Source of the DNA: an uncultured Planctomycetales bacterium
GTDB taxonomy: Bacteria; Planctomycetota; Planctomycetia; Isosphaerales; Isosphaeraceae
Direction of reading: 5' to 3'
Length of the DNA: 64,000 nt
Assembly: GCA_903926465.1 (NCBI GenBank)
Contig: CAIYJE010000050.1
Coordinates: 1 to 64,000, forward strand
Under the pieces are notes generated by a model that was given only the letters and a program-made list of their open reading frames with translations, had not been told where the DNA came from and made no database searches. The translations under genes and the position numbers were made by a program. Position 1 is the first letter of the stretch; each line of letters starts with the position of its first letter. Positions 10,140-18,685 of the stretch are shown here, in pieces.

Positions 10140-12460
10140 CAGCGTTGTGCCCGCCGCCCCTCGACCCCGGCGAACATCGAGTTTTGCTTCAACTTCACCC
10201 GGACATCCAGAATCAGCTTCTGGTTCCCCACCAGGTCCGCGAACGACTTCGTAAGATCGACCGCCTGCTTCAGATTCGGAAAGATGTCAACCACGATCAT
10301 GCCCGAGACAAAGCCATTGGCATCGGCAGGATTCTGGCTAACCGTCCAGGTGTAGGAAGCCCCATCGGGCAGAGTATTGGCCTCGCCGCTGGCGGACCCC
10401 GGAATCTCGATGGCGATATCCCCGTCTTTCAGGACCGAGGCGAATGTCGTTGTGCCAATCTTGATCGTTGCGCTGTTGTAGGGAATGGTGACCCTGAGCC
10501 GAGAAGCTGCGAGTTCGGCAGAATCCTTATCCGCGGTGACGGTGAAGGTCTGGGTAGTCTTGAATTCCGAGCTGGGGTTGAGCGTGGCATCCTTCAGTTG
10601 GAGCAGTTTCTTGCCCCCCTCGGTGCCCCAAGAAAAATCAATCGCATCCAGAAAACTATTGGAAGTTTTTGCCCGGTTGATATCAACGGTCAGGCTTCCC
10701 GCAGCCGTGAACAGCCCCAGATCGACGTCGAACCAGGTTCCAAAGATATGATCCTGGCTGGTTTTCAGATAAAGTGCGGCAACCGAGATATCCAACAGGT
10801 AGACCGGCCACCAATCGAGAATGCCGTACGGGTCGGGCTTGAACCGCGCATCCAGGTAGAGGACAAACGAGTCGTCCTTCCAGTTGTGTTTCAGGATTCC
10901 ATTGAAGCTCAACGCCTGGAAGAACTTCCCGGTGACCGTCACTTCGAAGAATTGTTTGGTCTGGTCATAGACGAATGTGCCCGTGGCCTGGCCGGCCAGC
11001 GGCTTCCAGGGCTCATTCATGGCGGTGTAGTTGGCTTCGTCCCAGTAGCAGGCGAAGAAGGTGTCAACCTGGCCATCCACCCGCTTGAACGACAACCCTC
11101 CGCCCCGCGCCAGGGTAATGGCAACCTGACCACGAAGAATGCAGGTATAAACATTGGTATTCTGAACACCGACCCAGCCTGTTTTGAACACCTCGCCAAC
11201 GATGAACGTGGCGCTGGCCCTGATGATCAGGTTGTCTGGGTCATACAGCCCTTCAATGCCCCCCTCAAGCTGGGCCAGGTAGACCCCCGTCATCACGGGG
11301 ATCCCCTTGAAATTGGAATCGACCTTGTTGGCTCCAAAATCAACGCCAAACTTCACGAGGATCGTATCCACCACCCGTCGGCTGATTCCCGTGCTTTCAT
11401 CCACCTGATCCTTGAACTTCACGGTGCCGCCCACCAGCAAGCCGCTCATACCCAGAGAAAGGGCAACTTTGTCGACCCGGAAACCATCGGTTTCATTGCT
11501 GCTGAACACGAATTCCGCTTCGGCGATACGCAAGGGGCCCAGGTACAGGCCGCTGAGCCGGATTCCCAGGTTGTCTGCCTGGAAGTCGGTGATAAACCTG
11601 TTGAACGCGTCACTCCATTTCCGTTCGATCGTCAGTGCCGGTTGGGCGCGAGTGCCCAGATTAATCCCCAGCGCGCCGCCCTGATCGCCACCTGGCAACG
11701 TCAGGATATTCTCAAGCGCCTGCCCCGTGCCATCCTTGGTGATCTCACTCTTGGGTAGTGAACTCTTCCGGGTGTTGACAGCAATGTTGCCGTAAAGCGC
11801 CAGTTTGCCAAACGCGCCGTCCGTCGCGTTTGCCTGGTAGATGATACCAAGCTCGTTGATCCGCCAGGTCGTACCTCCCAGCGTGAGGATTGGCTTCTGG
11901 TCGCTGTTGGTCGCGCCATCCTTGGTGCTGAGGTTCAGATCCAGCTTCTGGAGCCTGCCATCAACAAAGAGCAGCCCCGGCTGTTCTTCAGAGGTTCCCG
12001 CCACGAATTCCAGATAGTTCGCTGGTTCGCGGTAGCTGGGTTTGGTCGCCCCTGTTTTCTGGAATTCCTTGAAACCATCAATGGCGAAGAAGACGGAACC
12101 GAACCCGCCCACCGTGCTCCCTTGATCTTTCCAGAAGATGGTGAGCCCACGCGCCTCAAAGGTCCAGCGTTTGTCTTTGTCTTTGCTCCCTGGAACATCT
12201 GGGTTCTTCGGTATGAACTCGCCCAGATCGAACCGCCCATCTAGTTGGATCTGGCCATCCTGCAATTCGCCGTCGCGGAAAACCAGGCCGTCTCCAGCCA
12301 GCGTGATGAACAGACTCTTTGAAAACGAATCCATGGGATCCGTTGCCAAGTTGTCATAGATAAAGCCGGCTTGCCCCGTAATGCTCAGGCTCTCTTTGCC
12401 CGTGACGCTATCGAACAAAAGTTTACTGGTCAACTCCAGGCGAGCGTTCAATCCGATCAA
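9935..12460 (-). CDS. middle piece of the giant protein, beta-rich repeats
   Basis: This is an 841-codon frame if begun at a TTG at 12460. The frame is actually open back to the TAG at 12512 and is in phase with the piece upstream, so the TTG is probably not a real start. The sequence is beta-rich, with repeated phrases such as LFITLAGDGLVFRDGELQDG and LxLGGxTWRINELGI that resemble the repeats in the downstream piece. No catalytic motif is seen. Genuine coding sense ends near 10150. The last 70 or so codons (to 9935) are Arg/Ser/Pro-rich out-of-frame translation of the start of the next piece. It is best read as the middle of a disrupted gene. Confidence 0.55.
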   Translation of the reverse strand: MIGLNARLELTSKLLFDSVTGKESLSITGQAGFIYDNLATDPMDSFSKSLFITLAGDGLVFRDGELQDGQIQLDGRFDLGEFIPKNPDVPGSKDKDKRWTFEARGLTIFWKDQGSTVGGFGSVFFAIDGFKEFQKTGATKPSYREPANYLEFVAGTSEEQPGLLFVDGRLQKLDLNLSTKDGATNSDQKPILTLGGTTWRINELGIIYQANATDGAFGKLALYGNIAVNTRKSSLPKSEITKDGTGQALENILTLPGGDQGGALGINLGTRAQPALTIERKWSDAFNRFITDFQADNLGIRLSGLYLGPLRIAEAEFVFSSNETDGFRVDKVALSLGMSGLLVGGTVKFKDQVDESTGISRRVVDTILVKFGVDFGANKVDSNFKGIPVMTGVYLAQLEGGIEGLYDPDNLIIRASATFIVGEVFKTGWVGVQNTNVYTCILRGQVAITLARGGGLSFKRVDGQVDTFFACYWDEANYTAMNEPWKPLAGQATGTFVYDQTKQFFEVTVTGKFFQALSFNGILKHNWKDDSFVLYLDARFKPDPYGILDWWPVYLLDISVAALYLKTSQDHIFGTWFDVDLGLFTAAGSLTVDINRAKTSNSFLDAIDFSWGTEGGKKLLQLKDATLNPSSEFKTTQTFTVTADKDSAELAASRLRVTIPYNSATIKIGTTTFASVLKDGDIAIEIPGSASGEANTLPDGASYTWTVSQNPADANGFVSGMIVVDIFPNLKQAVDLTKSFADLVGNQKLILDVRVKLKQNSMFAGVEGRRAQRCCKRSWRIPSNTSRGLMYPRREPAGMPRPSGIPASGSPSAPLTTRSHPRKTPLPLCSNPGRDSRTTSL

Positions 12461-12511
12461 GGTCAGGGGCGCCGGTACCAGCCGTGCGATCCACCCGGGA
12501 ATCAGATCGAC

Positions 12512-13552
12512 CTAGGCTGATGTGAAGTCGGTCAGGGCGTTATCAACCACGGTGAACGCGAGCTGCGTGTAGGTCAGTTTCGACAGGATCTCTGACGTGC
12601 CGCTTCCCTGGAATGCGAGTGAACTCCGCGAACCTGAGCCACTGGGCATGGTGTACACGATTGTGCCATCAACGGTGCCCGGGTAGCCCGCAATTGTGAA
12701 CGGCCCCTTCAGGCTGGCCTCAAGGCGGGTCAGAGTGCCTCGGGTAATCTCGATCGGCGTGGCATCGCTGATGGTCGCGTCCAGAATGTCGGTGCGGATG
12801 GTCACCGCGGCGTGGCCCAGGATTGTGGTTGTGCTTTGCCAGTTCTCAAGAGTTGAGGCCAGGGTACTGTTCGAGAAGTTCCATTTTGTTCCCGAGGCCC
12901 AGAGATCCCCGGTCGCCAGAGCGCTGGTTTGCCCCGTTCCCTCGGGTGTGATGCTGGCTTTGACTTCGGTCAGTGAGAATGGTGCCCCGGGCTTGGTCCC
13001 GTTGGTGGCATCTCCGAAGCTCAGCCAACCGGAACCGGCCAAGAGGACACGCGTGTCGATTGTGCTGCCGCCGTCTGGGTTATCAAGGCTGAATGTCGTT
13101 GGCTGGATCGCCAGGTCGCCCCAGGCCAAGGGTTGACCCGTCAGGCTCTGACCCTGGCCGACCATGTCTTGAATATCAAACGTGGTCAGCGAACTGGTTC
13201 TGAAGAACTCCACCTGAGCCTGAGCCCCGGAGAATGTGGCTCGACCGCGGAACTGCAGGCTGCCGTTCAGGGAATTGATGATCGAATCGCCGTCCAGGCG
13301 AACAAGCTTGCGAAATGCCTCCCCCTGGGTCGGCTGGAAACCGACATCGACCGGCTTGCCGATGGCTTTCCAGAAGTCACCGTCGGCCACCAGGTCGCCC
13401 CGGAACAGCAGCGGAGAGATCACGAGGTCGGTCGGGTTGATTCGCGTCTCGAGCGCCTCGACACCCAGGGAACATCGACGCGACGAAGTCGGCTTTTTCG
13501 CAGGTCGGCCATTTCGGGTGCTTTTGAGAGGCCGGCCGTCGTTGAACTTCAT
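12512..13552 (-). CDS. N-terminal piece of the giant protein, with LEPR-XLL-like signature
   Basis: This 346-aa piece begins with a basic segment (about residues 1-28) followed by VEALETRINP at 31-40. That arrangement resembles the LEPR-XLL motif found near the start of many giant planctomycete extracellular proteins. The rest is beta-rich and hydrophilic, with no enzyme motif. It ends at a TAG (12512-12514) after FTSA, and the same frame remains open on the other side of the stop. It is therefore more likely the front of a longer protein than a complete one. No clear Shine-Dalgarno sequence precedes the ATG. As annotated it would yield a short secreted-type fragment; its function is unknown. 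Confidence 0.6.
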   Translation of the reverse strand: MKFNDGRPLKSTRNGRPAKKPTSSRRCSLGVEALETRINPTDLVISPLLFRGDLVADGDFWKAIGKPVDVGFQPTQGEAFRKLVRLDGDSIINSLNGSLQFRGRATFSGAQAQVEFFRTSSLTTFDIQDMVGQGQSLTGQPLAWGDLAIQPTTFSLDNPDGGSTIDTRVLLAGSGWLSFGDATNGTKPGAPFSLTEVKASITPEGTGQTSALATGDLWASGTKWNFSNSTLASTLENWQSTTTILGHAAVTIRTDILDATISDATPIEITRGTLTRLEASLKGPFTIAGYPGTVDGTIVYTMPSGSGSRSSLAFQGSGTSEILSKLTYTQLAFTVVDNALTDFTSA

Positions 13553-13909
13553 GGTGGAGATCTTCGCAGCGACCGCGCATCTGGGTGTGAAATCAGGGTT
13601 TTTGAGCCGAAGATTTCAGGCCTGGCTGCTTCATCAGGTCGGCCTGCGACAGCGGAAACGCATGTCCATGAACGGAAGGTTTTGCATGGTTTGCAACTTC
13701 GAACATTTCCGGAACCTCATGATACGAAAGATTGGATGATTGCATGGCGACTATTTCCCGGCGTTGGCCCTGCCTGTCGGCAAGGGGGTTTGGGGGTGGT
13801 CCAGAAATTGGCGGGACTGGAACGAAAACGGCCCGGTTTACCCTGAGGGTGAACCGGGCCAGGAAGCGAACGGTGTGGCACGAACACGAGTGTTCGTGGG
13901 TCTGCTTGA
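13553..13909. other. intergenic region between the oxidoreductase gene and the giant gene
   Basis: There is no gene here. It holds the intrinsic terminator of the Gfo/Idh/MocA gene (13830-13860). The remainder is the presumed leader of the disrupted giant gene, with no promoter close to consensus. Confidence 0.5.
13830..13860 (-). terminator. intrinsic terminator of the Gfo/Idh/MocA gene
   Basis: A perfect 9-bp stem GGCCCGGTT/AACCGGGCC is extended by a T-G wobble and ACCC/GGGT to about 14 bp, with a 3-nt loop. On the minus strand it is followed by GTTTTCGTT. It lies 50 nt past the stop of the oxidoreductase gene. Confidence 0.75.
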
Positions 13910-15235
13910 TCAGGCGGTGACTTCGTAACCCTTGCGCTGAGGGCGGGTCAGCCAGCCGTTGGCCTCGGCGTCGCCGGTGATCTGTTCTTTGTCGGCGTCC
14001 CAGTTGAGGGTGCGGTTACCAAGCCGCAGGGCAATGTTCGCCAGGTGGCAGGTGGTCAGGGCGCGGTGGTGAGTCCAGACGTCGGCCACGGGGGTCGAGC
14101 GATCGCGCACGCACTCGAAGAAGTTGCCCATGTGGCTGTCGAGCCGTTTCCCCTTGCGGAGTTCGACGAGCTTGGACTCGGGCACGGGGTTACTGTACAG
14201 CGAGTCGACTGCGCCGCCGGAGACATCGATCCGGTCTCGGGCGACGAAGATTCGGCCCTTATCCCCTTCAAAGGTCACGCCGTTTTCACCATCGGAGGTG
14301 ATGTGCAGGTCGGTTCCGTTCGGGAACACGCACTTGACGTCGAAGTTGGTGGCGGTGTTGAAGCGGTCATCCGCAGTCGGCCAGCCCTTTTCGTAGGCGA
14401 CGGGGAATTCCCCCTTCACGACTTCGATCTTGGTTGGGCCGGTGTTGTCCATGCCAATGCCCCACTGGCCAATATCCACGTGGTGCGCGCCCCAGTCTGT
14501 CAGCTTGCCGCCCGAGTATTCCAGCCACCAGCGGAAGGTGCTGTGGCAGCGCTCGGCGATGTAGTCCACCTTGGGGGCCTGGCCCAGCCACATATCCCAG
14601 TTCAGTTCGGCCGGTACGGCCGTCTTGGGGAACGGGCCGCCGGTGGGTGCGCCGTTGATGGCGGCGGTGACTTTCTTGATCTTGCCGATCCGGCCCGACT
14701 GCACCAGGGCCACGGCCAGCAGGAACACGCGGTTGTGGTCGGACCGCTGCTGGGTGCCAACCTGCAGGACCCGGCCGGTTTCCTTGACGACCTGGCAGAG
14801 CTTCTTCCCCTCGTCTATGGTGAGGGTCAGCGGCTTCTCGCAGTAAACGTCCTTGCCGGCTTTGAGGGCGTCGATGCTGATCTTGGTGTGCCAGTGGTCG
14901 GGCGTGCCGATGATGACGGCGTCGATATCCTTGCGATCCAGGAGCTTGCGGTAATCTTCGTAAGCGTCGGCCTTGCCTTTGCCGATGTTGCCGTCGTTCT
15001 TGGCCTTTTCGACGTGGGTCTTGTCAACGTCGCATACGGCCAGGAAGTCGCCGTAGTTGTTGGCCCAGCGGGCGTCGCCCGAGCCCTGGCCACCGGCACC
15101 GATCAGTCCGAGGCGGGGCCGGTCGTTCTTGGCCCGGGTCTCGTCGGCCATGGTTCGGGCGGCCAGCGGAAGGATCAGCGGGCTACCTGCCGCAATGCGC
15201 AAGAAGTCTCGGCGCTTGGTGTTCCGGTTGAGCAT
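13910..15235 (-). CDS. Gfo/Idh/MocA-family NAD(P)-dependent oxidoreductase, Tat-exported
   Basis: This 441-aa protein has the two-domain architecture of the family. A twin-arginine signal (KRRDFLRIAAGSPLILPLA, residues 7-25) comes first. Then follows a Rossmann fold with the GAGGQG nucleotide-binding loop at 46-51 and the catalytic-lysine motif EKPL at 123-126. The C-terminal alpha/beta substrate domain contains the WLEYSGGKLTDWGAHHVDIGQW segment typical of planctomycete and verrucomicrobial members. Family enzymes oxidise or reduce sugars and polyols; the substrate is not predictable here. The start was chosen at the internal ATG 15233-15235 because GGAG sits 8 nt upstream and the Tat signal begins there, rather than 19 codons earlier. 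A strong terminator follows. Confidence 0.9.
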   Translation of the reverse strand: MLNRNTKRRDFLRIAAGSPLILPLAARTMADETRAKNDRPRLGLIGAGGQGSGDARWANNYGDFLAVCDVDKTHVEKAKNDGNIGKGKADAYEDYRKLLDRKDIDAVIIGTPDHWHTKISIDALKAGKDVYCEKPLTLTIDEGKKLCQVVKETGRVLQVGTQQRSDHNRVFLLAVALVQSGRIGKIKKVTAAINGAPTGGPFPKTAVPAELNWDMWLGQAPKVDYIAERCHSTFRWWLEYSGGKLTDWGAHHVDIGQWGIGMDNTGPTKIEVVKGEFPVAYEKGWPTADDRFNTATNFDVKCVFPNGTDLHITSDGENGVTFEGDKGRIFVARDRIDVSGGAVDSLYSNPVPESKLVELRKGKRLDSHMGNFFECVRDRSTPVADVWTHHRALTTCHLANIALRLGNRTLNWDADKEQITGDAEANGWLTRPQRKGYEVTA

Positions 15236-15410
15236 GCAAGGGCTCCAGAAGGCGGGAAAAGGGCGGAGTGGCTGGCTGCGTTGGGCTCGCACACCCGGCG
15301 CAGCCGTGGGCTAGTGTTGTAGCCTAAACCCAGTGACAAACCGACGCAAGGACAACCCTGGCGGTTCCGATGGGGGATTCCCGCACGCCACAGACCGCTT
15401 CACACGCCGA

Positions 15411-16754
15411 TCAGCGGTTTTTCTGAGGAACCGTATTCTTGACCACAACGCCCCCTTGGATGACCACGCTCACCGTCTCCAGGGCGGCGACATTGGCAAG
15501 TGGGTCGCCCGCAACGGCGATCAGGTCGGCCAGCAGGCCGGGGCTAATCCGCCCGCGATCCCCGGCCTTGCCGATCAGGTCGGCGGCATCGGAGGTGGCT
15601 GAACGAATGGCCTGGGCGGGGGTCAGGCCGTACTTGACCATATAGGCAAACTGTTTGGCGTTGTCACCGTGGGGATAAACGCCGGCATCGGTGCCAAAGG
15701 CAATCTTGACCCCGGCCTGGGCGGCCTTGGCAAAATTATCGCGCTGGAGCTGGCCCAGGGCCCGCTCCTTGTCGATCGATTCCTGGGGCAGGTTGAATTC
15801 AATGGCCTTGCCCAGCAGGTAATCATCGTTGTAGATGTCGGCCACCAGCCAGGTACCGTGCTGTTTCATGAGTTCGATCCCCTCGTCGTCGATCAGGCTC
15901 CCGTGTTCAATCGAGTCGGCACCGGCTCTGACGGCATTCTTGATCCCCTGCGCTCCGTGGGCGTGCGCGGCCAGCTTGCGGCCCGCGGCGTGGGCCTCTT
16001 CGGCGGCGGCCCTGAGTTCGTCCACGGTGTACTGGGGGGCACCGGGGGCATCCCCTCTGGAGAGCACGCCCCCCGAGGCGTTGATCTTGATAACATCGAC
16101 CCCGTGTTTGAGCTGGGCGCGAACCCGTTTACGGACCTCGTCGGGGCCGTCGGCAATCTTGAAGTCGGCTTCGTCGGGGAAGCTCTGCATCCGAACCTGG
16201 GGGGCGAACCGGTTAAGGTCTCCGTGTCCGCCGGTCATGGAAACGCCCGGTCCACTGGCGATGATTCGGGGGCCTGGAAGTTGCCCCTCGTCAATGGCGT
16301 CGCGCAGGTCGCAGGCCAGGAACGCCGGCGAGCCCACGTCGCGCACGGTCGTGAAACCGGCCTCAAGCGTGGTTCGAGCATTGAGGACGCCGTTGAAGGC
16401 GTTTCGATAGGGCGATTCCTTGAACCTGGCCAGTTCGTCGTACCGGTCTGCCCGTTTGGTGAGGTGGGTGTGGCAATCGATCAGGCCCGGCAGTACCACA
16501 AACTGGGAGAGGTCGATGAGCTCGGCCCCGTCAGGGACGCGGCCGGTGGTCGCCGGCTCCACGGAGATAATTCGGCCCGCTTCAATCTGGATCAGCACAT
16601 CTTTGCGATAGCTATCACCGGTGCCGTCAAACAGCCGACCCGCATGAATGACCGTGATTGCGGGGGGCTTGGGTGGCGTGGTCGCCAGGCCCGGTTCCGT
16701 CTTGATGGGAGTTTGGGTAAGCAGCAAGGTCAGCAATCCAGCGGCCAGAACCAT
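15411..16754 (-). CDS. amidohydrolase-family protein (imidazolonepropionase/prolidase-like), exported
   Basis: This 447-aa protein starts with a hydrophobic signal-like segment (residues 1-14). It then has the metal-dependent amidohydrolase fold: HTH at 95-97 in the LPGLIDCHTHL motif, a probable bridging lysine in IKINASGG, metal-site histidines in AAHAHG and SIEHGSL, and the catalytic aspartate in FGTDAG. The C-terminal PGLLADLIAVAGDPL is the composite beta-sandwich end typical of this group. Family members hydrolyse C-N bonds in cyclic amides or X-Pro dipeptides; the exact substrate is unknown. The start was taken at ATG 16752-16754, with GGGAGA just upstream and the signal segment immediately after, not the 90-codon-longer form that would overlap the divergent GNAT gene leader. 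Confidence 0.87.
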   Translation of the reverse strand: MVLAAGLLTLLLTQTPIKTEPGLATTPPKPPAITVIHAGRLFDGTGDSYRKDVLIQIEAGRIISVEPATTGRVPDGAELIDLSQFVVLPGLIDCHTHLTKRADRYDELARFKESPYRNAFNGVLNARTTLEAGFTTVRDVGSPAFLACDLRDAIDEGQLPGPRIIASGPGVSMTGGHGDLNRFAPQVRMQSFPDEADFKIADGPDEVRKRVRAQLKHGVDVIKINASGGVLSRGDAPGAPQYTVDELRAAAEEAHAAGRKLAAHAHGAQGIKNAVRAGADSIEHGSLIDDEGIELMKQHGTWLVADIYNDDYLLGKAIEFNLPQESIDKERALGQLQRDNFAKAAQAGVKIAFGTDAGVYPHGDNAKQFAYMVKYGLTPAQAIRSATSDAADLIGKAGDRGRISPGLLADLIAVAGDPLANVAALETVSVVIQGGVVVKNTVPQKNR

Positions 16755-16954
16755 GAGTGTCTCCCGGTGCGGAACAAGGTCCGTGGTGGTGGACCGGTGC
16801 CTGTTTTCTAGTATCATCCACAAGAGGCTGGCCGGGATCGAGCCCAGCCTTCCGGAAAGCGGCCGCTGCCGCCGACGCTCGATCAGAACGAACCGGGGTC
16901 GCGTGCAGACGCTTAGCCTTTGAACGGTGTGGACTGGGCCAAGGGGTGGGAACG

Positions 16955-17887
16955 ATGGAAATGGTGCTGCGTCCGATGACCGAAGCCGATCGCGCTGAGG
17001 TGGCCGAGCTGATCTACTGCTCAATCAATACCTGGTACGGCCAGCATGGGTGTCCGCCCATCTTCCGGGGCGGCCCGGCTGTGACTGAGGTATTTTTTGA
17101 TGTTTACAACGACCTGACCCCGGGCTGTAACGTCGTGGCCGAGAGCCTGGCCAACGGGCGTTTGATGGGTTCTTGTTTTTATCATCCCCGGCCCCGGCAC
17201 GTGAGCCTGGGGATCATGACGGTGCACCCGAACTATGCTGGGTGTGGCGTGGGCCGCCGGCTCTTGCAGCACATCATCGATTTCACGGAAACCACTCCGC
17301 ACCGCACGCTCAGGCTAACCCAGAGCGCGATCAATGTCGATTCGTTCTCGCTGTACAATAAAGCGGGATTTGTGCCTCAGTATTCTTATCAAGATATGAT
17401 CATCCAGATGCCAAGCACGGGCTTGCCGGGCGTTGCGCCCGCGCGGGCTGGCGCGGTGCGAGACGCCACCCTGGCCGACGTGGCCACCATGGCGGCGTTG
17501 GAGCTGGAGGTGAGCGGGATCACGCGTGATCTGGATTACCGCTATTGCATCCGGAACGAGCGAGGGTTCTGGCACACGGCGGTGCTGGAAGGGCCTGGTA
17601 GGACGCTTGATGGCTTCATGATCTCATCTGGCCATCCGGCCATGAATTTGCTGGGGCCCTGCCTGGCCCGTACCGAAGAGGCGGCAGCGGCCCTGATTTA
17701 CCGAGAATTCAACCGCTACCCAGGCCGATCACCGGTATGCCTGATACCCATGGATAAGTCTCAGCTTGTGCGAACCATGTATGGCTGGGGAGCCCGCAAT
17801 TGTGAAATGCATTTTTGTCAGGTGCGGGGTGAGTTTCAACCGTTTCAGGGGGTGAATATTCCCACATTTCTACCCGAAACTGGCTGA
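16955..17887 (+). CDS. GNAT-family N-acetyltransferase with a second C-terminal GNAT-like domain
   Basis: This 310-aa protein is probably cytoplasmic. The N-terminal half is a standard GNAT domain: it begins VLRPMTEADRAEVAEL, and the acetyl-CoA-binding motif A is LGIMTVHPNYAGCGVGRRLL at about 86-105. The second half (about residues 165-300) resembles the Acetyltransf_18-type C-terminal domain, with DATLADVATMAALELEVSG at its start and no clear motif A of its own. Substrate is unknown. The start was set at ATG 16955-16957 after an AAGGGGTGGG run; the longer frame from 16757 has a non-coding-like Trp/Cys/Arg-rich leader. The gene is alone on the plus strand, divergent from the amidohydrolase. 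Confidence 0.82.
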   Translation: MEMVLRPMTEADRAEVAELIYCSINTWYGQHGCPPIFRGGPAVTEVFFDVYNDLTPGCNVVAESLANGRLMGSCFYHPRPRHVSLGIMTVHPNYAGCGVGRRLLQHIIDFTETTPHRTLRLTQSAINVDSFSLYNKAGFVPQYSYQDMIIQMPSTGLPGVAPARAGAVRDATLADVATMAALELEVSGITRDLDYRYCIRNERGFWHTAVLEGPGRTLDGFMISSGHPAMNLLGPCLARTEEAAAALIYREFNRYPGRSPVCLIPMDKSQLVRTMYGWGARNCEMHFCQVRGEFQPFQGVNIPTFLPETG

Positions 17888-17934
17888 GCCTTCACGACCC
17901 AGGCCCCGCGTGAGTTATGGGAGGCATCGAACGT

Positions 17935-18486
17935 TCACGGTTTCCCAGTTGGGTTAAGTGGTTCGGGCGACTCCAGCACCGAGGTTTTGAGCTGGTACCC
18001 TGGCCGTTGCTTGGCTGGTAACACCAGCGTTTCGGGCAGTTCGGTGTACTCTCTGCGCACGGCGTCGGCTCCATTGGCCCCATCAATATAGACCCAGGTT
18101 TTACCCTGGTCGCTGGAGAGTCCGATCAGGAACGATTTGAGGGTGATCACCGCCTCGGGTGCGTCGAGCACCAGGGTAGCGGGAATCACGCCGTAAAGCT
18201 GGCCGTCGGCCCCCTGCACCAGCTTTGAAGAGGTCTCGGTCATGAACGACTTGATCTTCAAGCCCTTCTTCTTCATGTCGTCCATGTCGTGGGTAATCAA
18301 CTCGATCAGCCGTGCCCGGTCGACACGTTCGAACACAGCCGGCGGGTAGAGGTTGGTCAGGGTCTTGTAATCCTGGCGAACCACGGCCTCGACGTACCTT
18401 TTCGCGCCCGCCTGCATGGCCTCGAGCGGGCTTTGGGCCTGCCCTTGCCCCAGGCACGTCAAAGCAATCACAAGCAGTTGCAGCAT
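17935..18486 (-). CDS. small exported protein of unknown function
   Basis: This 183-aa protein has a cleavable-looking signal peptide (MLQLLVIALTCLGQGQAQS). The mature part starts with a helical segment (about 20-75: LEAMQAGAKRYVEAVVRQDYKTLTNLYPP) reminiscent of SnoaL/NTF2-like exported proteins, followed by beta-rich sequence with SSDQGKTWVYIDGANG. No catalytic residues are recognised. The start was chosen at ATG 18484-18486, where the signal peptide begins and GAGG lies upstream; a frame extending further would run into the terminator of the giant gene. It sits directly downstream of that terminator and is probably its own transcript. Confidence 0.72.
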   Translation of the reverse strand: MLQLLVIALTCLGQGQAQSPLEAMQAGAKRYVEAVVRQDYKTLTNLYPPAVFERVDRARLIELITHDMDDMKKKGLKIKSFMTETSSKLVQGADGQLYGVIPATLVLDAPEAVITLKSFLIGLSSDQGKTWVYIDGANGADAVRREYTELPETLVLPAKQRPGYQLKTSVLESPEPLNPTGKP

Positions 18487-18602
18487 GGGGGCCTCTGGTG
18501 GGCGGAAAACGGTTGGTTGCGGGCCGGAGGTTCTATCGTCGGCTTGAGGGCGGCACAGGTCAACCTGAGCCTGAAGCCGCGGAGATCTGGGTGGAAAACA
18601 AG

Positions 18603-18641
18603 AAGCGGGCCGCATCGCCGGGAAGGAGATGCGGCCCGCTT
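18603..18641 (-). terminator. intrinsic terminator of the giant peptidase-like gene
   Basis: A perfect 14-bp stem (AAGCGGGCCGCATC / GATGCGGCCCGCTT) with an 11-nt loop is followed on the minus strand by CTTGTTTTCC. It begins about 45 nt after the stop of the 3,604-aa gene. Confidence 0.78.
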
Positions 18642-18685
18642 GGGAATTTGCACGCGTTGGGTTCAGTTTCCTGAGCCCTTGTCGC

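Larger units (their letters stand above)
1875..13552 (-). pseudogene. giant LEPR-XLL-type repeat protein gene, split by TAG and a frameshift
   Basis: Three adjacent minus-strand frames form one gene of about 3,890 codons. The first (13552-12512) ends in TAG, but the same frame stays open directly after the stop and continues into the second frame. The second frame leaves coding sense near 10150, in the GC run GGGGCGGCGGG. The coding sense resumes in another frame (GTTLLQKILENPEQ) and runs to 1875. The 17 nt between GAG (10160-10162) and the CTG that precedes the third frame need one base added, or two removed, to join them. Protein style is continuous: beta-rich repeats with LSGxxxxFG and LDNLTxxY phrases. 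Explanations are recent pseudogenisation, assembly error in a homopolymer plus a substitution, or readthrough. TAG is a normal stop elsewhere here, including at the end of this same gene. The pieces are listed separately below. Confidence 0.7.

Noticed and set aside
10145-11758. 537-codon plus-strand open frame opposite the middle piece of the giant gene
   Set aside because: It is antisense to a continuous beta-rich protein, has Arg/Gln/Gly-rich composition and no domain. It does not explain the frame break.
12512-12514. TAG as a recoded or readthrough codon
   Set aside because: TAG is used as a normal stop by nuoA, the LssY_C gene, the gene at 51488 and the giant gene itself. Readthrough cannot be excluded, but recoding is not supported.
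14045-15322. 425-codon plus-strand frame opposite the oxidoreductase gene
   Set aside because: It is the antisense shadow of a well-conserved Gfo/Idh/MocA gene.
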